From positions 558,001-622,000 of the forward strand of contig CBDETA010000004.1 in the NCBI GenBank assembly GCA_965242785.1: DNA of 64,000 nucleotides, written 5' to 3'. Both the position numbers and the translations under genes were made by a program. Below are positions 6,389 through 14,442 of this stretch, piece by piece (position 1 is the stretch's first letter; each line of letters begins with the position of its first letter). The stretch comes from Maricaulis sp965242785 (lineage in GTDB: Bacteria > Pseudomonadota > Alphaproteobacteria > Caulobacterales > Maricaulaceae). The notes beneath the pieces were generated by a model. It had not been told where the DNA came from. It was given only the letters and a program-made list of their open reading frames with translations, and did not search any database.

Positions 6389-8479
6389 ATGGCACCCATC
6401 CGCAAAGCGGTGTCGCGAGTGATGCGTTCCCTGGTGATGAAGTTCACGCTTCTCACGGGGACCCTGATTTTCGCGACCACTCTCATGCTGATGACGTTGG
6501 AGAACGTTTCCGCCCAGCGCGAAACGCGAAACCTGCTGATCGACCGTTCGGTTGCGACCCTGCAGGCCACCGCGACCCGCCTGGCAGGCGCCGTTTCCGT
6601 CAACAATTCCAACTACGTGGATCTCTACATCGAAGAGCTGATTGCCAGCATCGGTGCCGATGAGATGTATGTGCTGAACAATCGTCGCGAAGTACTGGGC
6701 GAGGCCTATTCCGACGACCGGCCGCAAGGCCAGCTGCGTGCGGCCGACCTGGCCGTCATGGCGCTGGGGGCGGGCGATACCCGGTACCATCTTGAGAATG
6801 GTGAGCTTGAGCTGGCCGCACCGGTCTACACCGAAGCGCGTCGCCTGGTCGGAATTGTCTATTCCCGCCAGAGCCTCGATCAGCTGACCGCGTCCCGCAA
6901 TGCCGCAGTCCGCCGGCAGACCCTGATCGGCCTGTTCGCCCTGGGCATTTTCCTGCCTCTGGCCGCCCTCATCGTCGGACGCGCCCTGCGCCCGGTCCGC
7001 ACGCTGACCGAAGCGGCCCGCCTGGCCTCCTCCAAGACGCTGGACATGCGGATCGAGGTGAAGACCGGTGACGAGCTGGAAGTGCTGGCCAATGCCTTCA
7101 ACCGCATGTTTGCGCGTCTGGACGGCAATCTGAAACGCATCCACCGCCTGGCCTATGTCGACCTGGTGACCGAGCTGCCGAACCGCGAGCGTTTCCGCAA
7201 GGAAACCGAGCGCGTGGCCCGCAAGGCGCTGGAAGACGGCTCGTCCGGTGCGGTGCTTTTCCTCGATCTGGACCGGTTCAAGCGTGTCAATGACAGCCTG
7301 GGCATCGGCGAGGGCGACCGTCTCCTGGAGATGGTCGGCCGCCGTCTGACCGAGGTGACCCGCGGTTGCGACCTGGCGATGAATCACGACGAACCCTCGA
7401 TGGTGGCGCGCCTGGGCGGAGACGAATTCACCGTTCTGCTGCCGCACATCCATGACAGTTCGGATGCAGCCCGCGTGGCCAACAAGCTGGTCGACGCCAT
7501 CCGCCTGCCCTTCGAGATTTCCGGCCACCAGGTCTTCCTGGGCGTGTCTGTCGGTGTCGCCGTCTTCCCGCAGGACGGTGCCGATCCGGAAACCCTGATG
7601 CGTCACGCCGACCTGGCCATGGCCCATGCCAAGCGCTCAGGCGGTTCGGCGGCGCAATTCTTCGAACCGACCATGAACCAGTCGGCCTTTGAACGCCTCG
7701 TGCTGGAAAACGAGCTGCGTGACGCCGTCAACCACGACCAGCTGGTTGTCTTCTATCAGCCCAAGGTGCTGATGAAGGATGGGGCCTGCGCCGGGGCCGA
7801 GGCCCTGGTCCGCTGGCAACACCCCACGGCCGGCCTGTTGTCTCCGGGGGCCTTCATCGAGGCGGCCGAGGAATGCGGCCTGATCGGCGAGATCGGCGAC
7901 TGGGTTCTGCGCCATGCCTGCAAGGAAGCCGCAGCCTGGCGTGAACGCGGGCTGGAAATTCCGGTCGCGGTCAATGTCTCGGCCATGCAGTTCGAGCGCG
8001 CCGGCTTTGCCGACAGCGTCCTGGCGGCCCTGGAAGAGGCCCAGCTGCCGCCGCATCTTCTGGAACTGGAACTGACCGAATCCATCGCCATGGAAAATCC
8101 GGAGCGGGTGATCGAACAGGTCCAGCCGCTGCGGGACCGCGGCGTGAACTTTGCGATCGATGATTTCGGCACGGGCCATTCCTCCCTGTCCTATCTGACC
8201 CGCATGCCGTTCGACGTGTTCAAGATCGACCAGTCCTTCGTGCGCGACATGACCACCGACCATCACGCCCGCATCGTCGTCGAGACGATCCTGGCCATGG
8301 CCAAATCGCTGAAGCTGGAAACCGTTGCTGAAGGCGTTGAAACCGCCGAACAGCTGAACATGCTGCGCGCCCAGGGTGCGACCCTGGCCCAGGGCTTCCT
8401 GTTCGGACGCCCGATGCCGGTCGAGGATTTCGTCGCCTTTGCCAGCGAAAGTCACGAGGACCGGGCCGTCAACGAATAG
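6389..8479 (+). CDS. Membrane-bound GGDEF-EAL c-di-GMP turnover protein with HAMP domain
   Basis: A 696-residue inner-membrane signalling protein. It has a membrane helix at about 18-36, a periplasmic sensor region to about 176, a second helix (LIGLFALGIFLPLAALIVGRAL) and a HAMP linker with TGDELEVLANAFNRMF. A GGDEF domain has intact GGDEF at about 343-347. The EAL domain has EALVRW near 471, NVSAMQF, ELTESIAME, IDDFGTGHSSLSYL, KIDQSFVRD and VAEGVETAEQ. The phosphodiesterase residues all look present. The RxxD product-inhibition site ahead of GGDEF is absent; that segment is lengthened and reads HDEPSMVAR. CAGGGGT precedes the ATG at 6389. Direction of turnover in vivo is unknown. Confidence 0.92.
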   Translation: MAPIRKAVSRVMRSLVMKFTLLTGTLIFATTLMLMTLENVSAQRETRNLLIDRSVATLQATATRLAGAVSVNNSNYVDLYIEELIASIGADEMYVLNNRREVLGEAYSDDRPQGQLRAADLAVMALGAGDTRYHLENGELELAAPVYTEARRLVGIVYSRQSLDQLTASRNAAVRRQTLIGLFALGIFLPLAALIVGRALRPVRTLTEAARLASSKTLDMRIEVKTGDELEVLANAFNRMFARLDGNLKRIHRLAYVDLVTELPNRERFRKETERVARKALEDGSSGAVLFLDLDRFKRVNDSLGIGEGDRLLEMVGRRLTEVTRGCDLAMNHDEPSMVARLGGDEFTVLLPHIHDSSDAARVANKLVDAIRLPFEISGHQVFLGVSVGVAVFPQDGADPETLMRHADLAMAHAKRSGGSAAQFFEPTMNQSAFERLVLENELRDAVNHDQLVVFYQPKVLMKDGACAGAEALVRWQHPTAGLLSPGAFIEAAEECGLIGEIGDWVLRHACKEAAAWRERGLEIPVAVNVSAMQFERAGFADSVLAALEEAQLPPHLLELELTESIAMENPERVIEQVQPLRDRGVNFAIDDFGTGHSSLSYLTRMPFDVFKIDQSFVRDMTTDHHARIVVETILAMAKSLKLETVAEGVETAEQLNMLRAQGATLAQGFLFGRPMPVEDFVAFASESHEDRAVNE

Positions 8480-8571
8480 TCGGCCCGCCCGCCTCTCTCA
8501 GCTTGAACCTTGATCCCGCTCCGCCGCTGCGCCACATCGGTGGACGGGATTGTTCAAGCGGAGATCAGGCC

Positions 8572-9144
8572 ATGGCCCACGCATCCACCCCCGACTATGC
8601 CGACGCCAGCCAGTGGCGCGGCACGACGATTGTCGCCGTGCGCAAGGGCGGCACGCTGGTGGTGGCCGGTGACGGCCAGGTCTCGATCGGCCCGACCGTG
8701 ATGAAGGGCAATGCCCGCAAGGTCCGCCGTCTCGCCGGGGGCCAGGTGATTGCCGGCTTTGCCGGTGCAACGGCCGACGCCTTCGCCCTTTTCGAGCGCC
8801 TGGAAGCCAAGCTGGAACAATATCCCGCCCAACTGGCCCGCGCCTGTGTCGAACTGGCCAAAGACTGGCGCACCGACCGCTATCTGCGCCGCCTGGAAGC
8901 CATGCTGATCGTGGGCGACAAGTCCGAGACCTTCCTTCTGACCGGTGCCGGCGACGTGTTGGAACCGGAAGACGGCGTCGTCGCCGTCGGCTCCGGCGGC
9001 AATTACGCCCTTTCCGCCGCCCGCGCCCTGTTCGAATACGAGGACGACCCGGAAGTCATCGCCCGCAAGTCAATGGCGATCGCAGCCCGGATCTGCGTCT
9101 ACACGAATGAGAACCTGACGGTGGAAACGCTGTCGGAAAGCTAG
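8572..9144 (+). CDS. hslV: ATP-dependent protease proteolytic subunit HslV
   Basis: The peptidase subunit of HslUV, a threonine protease that degrades unfolded and specific regulatory proteins. The 190-residue protein contains the N-terminal nucleophile segment RGTTIVAVRKGG, followed by VVAGDGQVSIG and the rest of the proteasome-beta fold to NLTVETL. The active threonine lies at about residue 18, so a leader must be cut before activity. Such extensions occur in alphaproteobacterial HslV, whereas in E. coli it follows the initiator Met. GGAG sits about 10 bases before the ATG. Its partner hslU begins only at 11299. Confidence 0.95.
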   Translation: MAHASTPDYADASQWRGTTIVAVRKGGTLVVAGDGQVSIGPTVMKGNARKVRRLAGGQVIAGFAGATADAFALFERLEAKLEQYPAQLARACVELAKDWRTDRYLRRLEAMLIVGDKSETFLLTGAGDVLEPEDGVVAVGSGGNYALSAARALFEYEDDPEVIARKSMAIAARICVYTNENLTVETLSES

Positions 9145-9213
9145 TTTCCGACGCATCCGATTCCGCATCGGCGCGCATCCTCCTGGCAGCGTCCACCCTT
9201 GCGGAGAAATTTC

Positions 9214-9816
9214 ATGCCTCATCGACTGGCCTGTCTGACCGGCCTGGCTGCACTGGCGCTGGGAATCGCGATCCCGGCAATGGCTCAGGACACAGCGGAA
9301 TTCCTCGCGGTTACGGAAAACAACCGCATCCGCACTCTGCACACCCTTCCGCTCGAGATGCAGGCACCGGCCGACCTGCCATTTTCCGGACCGGCGCACC
9401 GGTCCGCCACCTTCAACGCGGTCCCCTTCGACATTTCCCTCGGGGCGTTTTTGGACAATCGCCGCGTCATCATGGTTCACGCTGAACAGGTCGCCGACGG
9501 TTCGGGCGCGGCCAACTACACCCGTTTTCCGGCAACTGACTGGCCCTTGTCCGGTTTTCGGGACAAGCCGCTGTTTTGCTTAGATCTGTCCGCAAACGAT
9601 GTGGCGGTGGAGCACGATCTGAGCTGGCTACGCGATCACGGGTTTGATCCGGTAGGTCCGATCTGGCTGGATCAGTATTTCCTGTCCGATGATGACTTCA
9701 ACAATGAGGTCGTCATCTCTTTCATCGTACGGGCAGACGATTGCGAAACAGAGCCGGTCGCGACCCTCTCTGCCTTGCGACGGTCGCTCAGCGTCATCGA
9801 CCGCCGGCCGCAATGA
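9214..9816 (+). CDS. Secreted protein of unknown function
   Basis: A 200-residue protein I do not recognise. A clear signal peptide (CLTGLAALALGIAIPAMA, cleavage likely after AMA) precedes an acidic, aromatic-rich mature part with two cysteines (FCLDLS and DDCETEP) that could form a disulphide. The ATG at 9214 has GGAG eight bases upstream; an in-frame TTG at 9199 is less likely. It lies 69 bases after hslV in the same direction and could be read from the hslV promoter, but there is no functional hint linking it to HslUV. Confidence 0.7.
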   Translation: MPHRLACLTGLAALALGIAIPAMAQDTAEFLAVTENNRIRTLHTLPLEMQAPADLPFSGPAHRSATFNAVPFDISLGAFLDNRRVIMVHAEQVADGSGAANYTRFPATDWPLSGFRDKPLFCLDLSANDVAVEHDLSWLRDHGFDPVGPIWLDQYFLSDDDFNNEVVISFIVRADDCETEPVATLSALRRSLSVIDRRPQ

Positions 9817-9902
9817 CCGGATAGGGGCGTGGTCAGGCCGCCCGACGCATGTCCTCAGAGCATTTGTCCACGCCCAGCCAGAGGAAATCCGGACACCGCC
9901 TT

Positions 9903-10030
9903 TCTGCCCCCGCTTCGCGGGGGAAGCGATTTTGCCAAAGGCAAAACCGAAGGGGGCCAGTCGGTTGGCTCCGGTGCTTCGAACCCCCGCCGCCGGCCTG
10001 CGGCCGGGGCCTCCCCCGCTCGCGGGGGCG
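9903..10030. repeat. Cluster of GC-rich palindromes
   Basis: Successive hairpins: CCCCCGC-TTC-GCGGGGG (9907-9923), TTTTGCC-AAA-GGCAAAA (9930-9946), CCGGCC-TGC-GGCCGG near 9993-10007, and CCCCCGC-TC-GCGGGGG (10013-10028). The first and last share their arms. This is the style of short intergenic palindromes scattered in alphaproteobacterial genomes. None has a T tract typical of terminators. Confidence 0.7.
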
Positions 10031-10139
10031 GAAATCATTCTTGGTTATCCTCCCCCCTTAGCGCTTGGCGTATTCTCCTTGTGCCTCATCACCGCTCGAG
10101 GCCCGGTCTGGTCGGCCGGGGGTGGTGGGGGAGTGGAGC

Positions 10140-10257
10140 GTGTCCTGAGAGCCGGGTGACCGCCGGCGGGACGGGCACGGCGGTCAGGGAGCACGGCTGT
10201 CATGCTACTCATGCAGCATCCTCGCCTGATATAGGACACACCCGCCCCGGCGGGTGA
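10140..10257. other. Potential structured RNA or palindromic element
   Basis: GTGTCCT (10140-10146) can pair with AGGACAC (10233-10239), enclosing two hairpins: TGACCGCCG/CGGCGGTCA (10157-10165 with 10178-10186, 12-base loop) and ATGCT/AGCAT (10202-10206 with 10215-10219). Together they would form a three-way junction. A further hairpin, CACCCGCC/GGCGGGTG, spans 10240-10257. On the minus strand the 9-bp hairpin shows a C-rich loop. I could not match it to a known RNA family. Confidence 0.35.
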
Positions 10258-10266
10258 AATCTCCAA

Positions 10267-10330
10267 GTGCGGGACGCCGGATGGTGTCACTCACTCATAC
10301 CTAGCGAAGACGCCTGATGACGTCCCGCAC
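10267..10330. repeat. 10-bp inverted repeat with 44-base spacer
   Basis: GTGCGGGACG at 10267-10276 is repeated in perfect inversion as CGTCCCGCAC at 10321-10330. The spacer shows no gene. It directly follows the structured segment at 10140-10257 and may be part of the same element. Confidence 0.5.
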
Positions 10331-10433
10331 CCTCACAGGCCCATACCGCCAGCGTGTCAGCGCGTGGCGCTTTCGGTGGTGGGAGAAAAGCTCCATGCAT
10401 CACCAAACTCTCATCCACCACACTTCACCACCG

Positions 10434-10535
10434 TCATGGCCCGGCTTGTCCGGGCCACTTCAGCTAACCTGTTGGCAGGATGGACGAGGTCCCCCGGACC
10501 CCCGCCTTCGCGGGGGAGGCAAGCCGGGGGATGAC
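10434..10535. repeat. Nested GC-rich palindromes
   Basis: GGCCCGGCTTGTCCGGGCC forms a hairpin at about 10438-10456. Further on, CCCCCGG (10491-10497) pairs with CCGGGGG (10524-10530) around an inner hairpin CCCCCGC-CTTC-GCGGGGG (10499-10516). The flanks (GTCATGGCC..., ...GGGGGATGACGG) are a familiar arrangement in dispersed alphaproteobacterial repeats. Confidence 0.65.
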
Positions 10536-10569
10536 GGTGTTGGAAATGGGGGAAGAAAATGAAAGCAAG

Positions 10570-10755
10570 CGGAGCGCACCTTTCCTCCCCACACCGTGGG
10601 GAGGGGGACCGGCCGAAGCCCGAAGGGCGAAGGCGGGTGGAGGGGCCGCGGCCGTCAGGCCGCGGAAGGCGACATGCTCCACGCCGCCCGCGGCGGCGCC
10701 CCATCAACCTTCGCTCCGCTCGGCCACTTCCCCATTGCATGGGGAAGAAAGGCGC
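10570..10755. repeat. Mosaic palindromic element, copy A
   Basis: Begins with a head hairpin CCTCCCC-ACACC-GTGGGGAGG near 10584 and ends with TTCCCCAT-TGC-ATGGGGAA around 10727-10747. Between them are GGTGGAGG and further palindromes such as CCGCGGCC...GGCCGCGG. The architecture (head hairpin, GGTGGAGG segment, tail hairpin, about 160-175 bases) matches the element at 41422-41583, so the two look like members of one dispersed repeat family. Confidence 0.55.
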
Positions 10756-10798
10756 TTTCGGTCCTGCCTTGCGAGGCAAGAGGACCCGTCAACACTCC

Positions 10799-11218
10799 CT
10801 AGCAGGCGAAAATCTGTTCCTCATTTCGGAAGGTCTTGAATTCAAGGGCATTTCCGGCCGGGTCGCGGACGAAGAATGTGCCTTGTTCACCGGGCTGGCC
10901 GGAAAAGCGGACGTAGGGTTCGATGACGAATTCCGTACCAGCGGCCCGGAAGCGTTCGGCCAGTCCTTCCCAGTCGGCCCAGTCCAGCAAGAGTCCGAAA
11001 TGGCGTACCGGGACGGCCTTGCCGTCGACACCACCGGTTTTTACGTCGGCGCATTCTTCCGGAGCCAGATGCGCCACGATCTGGTGGCCATAAAGATCGA
11101 AATCGACCCAGGCTTCACTGGATCGGCCCTCGGGACAACCCATCAGCGTGCCATAGAATTCACGCGCCGCGGCAAGGTCATCGACCGGAAAAGCGAGATG
11201 GAATCGGGGTCGGGACAT
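10799..11218 (-). CDS. VOC-family protein (glyoxalase/bleomycin-resistance-like)
   Basis: A 139-residue vicinal-oxygen-chelate protein. Two beta-alpha-beta-beta modules can be seen (FHLAFPVDDLAAAREFYGTLMGC and VRHFGLLLDWADWEGLAERFRAAG). Likely metal ligands are His in RPRFHLAF, His in VRHFGLLL and Glu in NALEFKTF. FVRDPAGNALEFK is typical of the glyoxalase/dioxygenase subgroup. The substrate is unknown, and gloA earlier in the window is a different subfamily. It is transcribed against its neighbours, sits between hslV and hslU, and is divergent from hslU with 80 bases between starts. Confidence 0.85.
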   Translation of the reverse strand: MSRPRFHLAFPVDDLAAAREFYGTLMGCPEGRSSEAWVDFDLYGHQIVAHLAPEECADVKTGGVDGKAVPVRHFGLLLDWADWEGLAERFRAAGTEFVIEPYVRFSGQPGEQGTFFVRDPAGNALEFKTFRNEEQIFAC

Positions 11219-11298
11219 GCGCTTTCATGCCTTTCAGGGCTGGTTTCAGGTCCATCCCCTGATTACATCAGTTGGACCCGTTAGCGATATGCCTCTTC

Positions 11299-12606
11299 AT
11301 GACTGATTTTACCCCCCGCGAAATTGTCTCCGAACTCGACCGTCACATCGTCGGCCAGGCCGACGCCAAGAAGGCCGTGGCCATTGCCCTGCGCAATCGC
11401 TGGCGCCGCCGCCAGCTGGACGACGCCCTGGCCGAGGAAGTGACGCCGAAGAACATCCTGATGATCGGCCCGACCGGGGTCGGCAAGACCGAGATTTCCC
11501 GCCGCCTGGCGAAACTGGCCGGGGCGCCCTTCATAAAGGTGGAAGCGACCAAATTCACCGAAGTGGGCTATGTCGGCCGCGATGTCGACCAGATCGCCCG
11601 CGACCTGGTGGAGATCGCCATCAATCTGGTGCGCGAGAAGAAGCGCGAGGAAGTGAAGGCCAAGGCCCACACGGCCGCCGAGAACCGCGTGCTGGAGGCT
11701 TTGGTCGGCCCCGGTGCCAGCGAGGCGACCAAGGACAGTTTCCGCAAGCGCCTGCGCGCCGGTGAGCTGGACGACAAGGATGTGGAGATCCAGGTCTCCG
11801 AAACATCCTCGCCGATGCAGATGCTGGACATTCCCGGCATGCCGTCCGGCGGGGCCGGGGTGATCAATCTGGGTGATATCTTCGGCAAGGGCTTTCCGAA
11901 GAAGTCCAAATCCGTGCGCATGAAGGTGCGCGACGCCTATGCGCCCCTGATCGAGGAAGAGGCCGACAATCTGCTGGACGATTCCCAGATCACGGCCGAG
12001 GCGATCCGCCTGGCCGAAAATGACGGCATCGTCTTTCTCGACGAGATCGACAAGATCGCGGCGCGATCCGATGCGCGCGGCGGCGATGTATCCCGCGAGG
12101 GCGTGCAACGCGACCTGCTGCCACTGATTGAGGGCACCACGGTGGCGACCAAGCACGGGGCGGTGAAGACCGACCATATCCTCTTCATCGCGTCCGGCGC
12201 TTTCCACGTCGCCAAACCCTCCGACATGCTGCCCGAACTGCAGGGCCGCCTGCCGATCCGGGTCGAGCTGTCAGCCCTGACCGAGGCCGATTTCATCCGC
12301 ATCCTCTCCGAGCCGGAAGCCAATCTGATCAAGCAGTACACGGCCCTGATGGCGACCGAGGGCGTGGAGCTCTCCTTCACCGAGGACGCCATCAAGGCGA
12401 TTGCCAAACTGGCGGCGGACGTCAATGCGACGGTCGAGAATATCGGGGCCCGGCGGCTGCAGACGGTGATGGAGAAGCTGGTGGAGGAGGTGTCCTACAC
12501 CGCATCCGACCGGACCGGCGAGGTGATCACGATCGACGCCGACTATGTCGCCGCCCATGTCGGCGAACTGGCCAGGAATGCGGATCTGTCGAAATTCATT
12601 CTCTGA
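11299..12606 (+). CDS. hslU: ATP-dependent protease ATPase subunit HslU
   Basis: The AAA+ unfoldase that feeds substrates to HslV. The 435 residues match the family length. Walker A GPTGVGKT is at about 57-64, the pore motif GYVGRD follows, Walker B VFLDEIDKIA lies near 245, and sensor/arginine-finger region ELQGRLPIRVEL and the HslV-engaging C-terminus are present. The ATG at 11299 gives the usual start MTDFTPREIVSELD. No Shine-Dalgarno is visible upstream; a TTG at 11272 would add a non-family extension. Unlike the usual hslVU operon, 2.15 kb and an opposite-strand gene separate it from hslV, so it needs its own promoter. Confidence 0.95.
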   Translation: MTDFTPREIVSELDRHIVGQADAKKAVAIALRNRWRRRQLDDALAEEVTPKNILMIGPTGVGKTEISRRLAKLAGAPFIKVEATKFTEVGYVGRDVDQIARDLVEIAINLVREKKREEVKAKAHTAAENRVLEALVGPGASEATKDSFRKRLRAGELDDKDVEIQVSETSSPMQMLDIPGMPSGGAGVINLGDIFGKGFPKKSKSVRMKVRDAYAPLIEEEADNLLDDSQITAEAIRLAENDGIVFLDEIDKIAARSDARGGDVSREGVQRDLLPLIEGTTVATKHGAVKTDHILFIASGAFHVAKPSDMLPELQGRLPIRVELSALTEADFIRILSEPEANLIKQYTALMATEGVELSFTEDAIKAIAKLAADVNATVENIGARRLQTVMEKLVEEVSYTASDRTGEVITIDADYVAAHVGELARNADLSKFIL

Positions 12607-12611
12607 CGGAT

Positions 12612-13196
12612 TCAGGACGTCGCCGGACGCACTCTCAGCGTAACGTAGAAAGCCCCGCTGCCGCCGTGTCGGGCATGGGCGGGCGCCAGTCCTGACACAT
12701 ACTGACGAAACTCGGGAAGACCGAGCCATTCCGGGAGTTTGCGCCTCAGGACGCCAGGCTCTTCCGGATAGTCCCAGGGCTCGGCTTCGCGTTCCCGGGC
12801 CTTGAACCCCTTGCCGGTAATGACCAGCACGGTCCGGTATCCGGACGCATGCGCCATGCCCAGAAAATGGCGCAGCGAGGACAGCGCCGCATCCTGGGTC
12901 AGACCGTGCAGATCGATCCGCGCATCAATCTCCAGCCGGCCGCGGCGCACCCGTTTCTCGGTACTGCGATCATGCGGCACGGGGGGGTGGTGGATGGCGG
13001 GCGCCTGCGGCTTGTGGACGAGGCTGTGCTTGCGGCGCGCGGGTTTTTCCGGTGCGGTGCCTACAGGAGCGGAAGGCGCGGGCGGTTCAGGATCTTCGAG
13101 CGCGCGGGCCTTGGCCTCGCTTAACGGCGTGGCTGATCGGGCGACCTTCTTCCAGAGCGCTCGCTCCTCGGGCCGCAGAGTACGCTTGCGGGCCAC
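12612..13196 (-). CDS. Smr-domain protein (MutS2/Smr family)
   Basis: A 194-residue protein with a charged N-terminal region (RKRTLRPEERALWKKVARSATPL), a proline-rich linker and a C-terminal Smr domain: IDLHGLTQDAAL, VLVITGKG and HGGSGAFYVTLR. Smr domains bind or nick nucleic acids; free-standing alphaproteobacterial versions have no firmly assigned role. The GTG at 13196 lies four bases after the mltA stop and starts VARKRTLRPEE, the usual N-terminus. The order tim44-mltA-smr is conserved in many alphaproteobacteria. Confidence 0.85.
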   Translation of the reverse strand: MARKRTLRPEERALWKKVARSATPLSEAKARALEDPEPPAPSAPVGTAPEKPARRKHSLVHKPQAPAIHHPPVPHDRSTEKRVRRGRLEIDARIDLHGLTQDAALSSLRHFLGMAHASGYRTVLVITGKGFKAREREAEPWDYPEEPGVLRRKLPEWLGLPEFRQYVSGLAPAHARHGGSGAFYVTLRVRPATS

Positions 13197-13200
13197 CGGG

Positions 13201-14442
13201 TCACACCGGGGATTGTTCGGCGAAGAGACGCGCCACCACGGTGTGCGGCAGCAGCAACACCCATTCGGCATCGGTGCGGGTGGTGCCGGCGCGACGTTCG
13301 GCGGTCTCACCCCAGCCCCAGAAGAAGTCACCCCGGAGCGGACCGCGAATGGCCCCGCCGGTATCCTGGGTCACGACCAGGCCCGACCAGGGTCCGATTT
13401 CAGGCAGGTCCGTGCTCAGCCAGACCGGCACCCCATAGGCCTGGTGCGCCGGGTCCACCGCGATCGAGGCCATCGGCGTCAGGGCAATACCGGTTGACCC
13501 GCTGGGTCCAAGATCGGGATCGGTCAGCGGCTGGGTCTGGAAGAAGACATAGCGCGGATTGACCGAGAACAGTTCGGCCGTGGCCTCCGGCCCGTTCAGC
13601 ATCAGCCAGGCCTCGATCCCGGCCTTGGAGGCTGCATGGGCTTCCAGCTCGCCCCGCCCGATCAGCTCGCGGCCGATGGAGCGGTAGGGCAGACCATTAT
13701 GGGCGGCAAAGGCGGCGCGTTCCTGACGACCATCGGGATAGACCAGCCGGCCGGACCCCTGGATCTGCAGGAAGAAAACCTCGATCGGTTCGCCCCAGGC
13801 GAAGATCTCGCCGGCATCTTCCGCCTCGATGGCGGCGCGGTCCTTGTAATGCACCAGCTGGCCATCCCGCACTTCGCCGACAAGGCGCCGGCCGGCCAGA
13901 GCTTCGTCAAACAGGCCCAGATCCACGGTGACCAGATCATCCGGTCGGCGCCGCAGCGGCTGGGTGAATGTGCCCTGCCGGCTCTCACGGACCTCGACAT
14001 AGGGCTCGTAATACCCGGTGAGGCGGCCGGTCATCTCGGTCGTGCCACTGTCGGGATCGACGGCCCGGGCAATCACAGGCGTCAGCGCTGTCTCGAACGC
14101 GGCTTGGGCCGATATCTCCCCGGTGGCAGCGCGCCTCGCCTGCTGACAGACTTCCTGCCAATCGCTGACCCGGCCGGCCCAGCTGGCCTGGGCACTCAGG
14201 ACATCGGATGGGGCGCGCCGGTCCAAGCGGTCACAGCTGCGCAGGAAGGCCGACAGGCCCGGCGACAGATCCGCACCAGCCCAGCCGGACATTTCATCCC
14301 AGCTGGTGGGCAGGAAATCGAGCGTGGTGGGCAGGATGACCGGGTCTTCAACCGGCTCCGGCGTGTCCGGAACATCCGGCTGGCATCCGGCCAGACCGAT
14401 CAGGCAGGCAAGGACGAGCCCGGTCTCAAGCCGTGGCAACAC
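13201..14442 (-). CDS. mltA: Membrane-bound lytic murein transglycosylase A
   Basis: A lipoprotein that cleaves peptidoglycan glycan strands to 1,6-anhydro products. The 413 residues start with a lipoprotein signal ending in LAGC (Cys20). The MltA barrel follows (ALTPVIAR, GYYEPYVEV, LGLFDEALAGRRLVGEV) and the C-terminal 3D domain has LVVTQDTGGAIRGPLRGDFFWGWG, with the catalytic Asp region intact. The GTG at 14442 is inside the tim44 coding end, a 17-base overlap that suggests translational coupling. The gene continues directly into smr. Confidence 0.92.
   Translation of the reverse strand: MLPRLETGLVLACLIGLAGCQPDVPDTPEPVEDPVILPTTLDFLPTSWDEMSGWAGADLSPGLSAFLRSCDRLDRRAPSDVLSAQASWAGRVSDWQEVCQQARRAATGEISAQAAFETALTPVIARAVDPDSGTTEMTGRLTGYYEPYVEVRESRQGTFTQPLRRRPDDLVTVDLGLFDEALAGRRLVGEVRDGQLVHYKDRAAIEAEDAGEIFAWGEPIEVFFLQIQGSGRLVYPDGRQERAAFAAHNGLPYRSIGRELIGRGELEAHAASKAGIEAWLMLNGPEATAELFSVNPRYVFFQTQPLTDPDLGPSGSTGIALTPMASIAVDPAHQAYGVPVWLSTDLPEIGPWSGLVVTQDTGGAIRGPLRGDFFWGWGETAERRAGTTRTDAEWVLLLPHTVVARLFAEQSPV

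Larger units (their letters stand above)
9817..10798. other. About 1 kb non-coding region full of palindromes
   Basis: No convincing gene lies between the secreted protein and the VOC gene. Open frames here are short, lack ribosome sites and have repeat-derived composition. The stretch contains at least three blocks of GC-rich palindromes and a structured segment at 10140-10330, each listed separately. It separates hslV from hslU and carries most of the extra DNA between them. Confidence 0.75.

Noticed and set aside
10150..10200. Resemblance to a cobalamin riboswitch (GAGCCGGGTGACCGCCGGCGG)
   Set aside because: Only the GCCGGTG-like fragment fits. The conserved GNCCCGCNACNGT core and GCCACTG do not follow, and no B12-related gene is near.
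10559..11284. 241-codon plus-strand frame spanning the palindromic element and the VOC gene
   Set aside because: Its first half is repeat DNA and its second half is antisense to a VOC gene with clear metal ligands.
11225..11298. Heat-shock promoter before hslU (CTTTCA...CCCCTGAT)
   Set aside because: The elements resemble sigma-32 boxes, but the spacing (about 19 bases) does not fit, so I did not annotate it.
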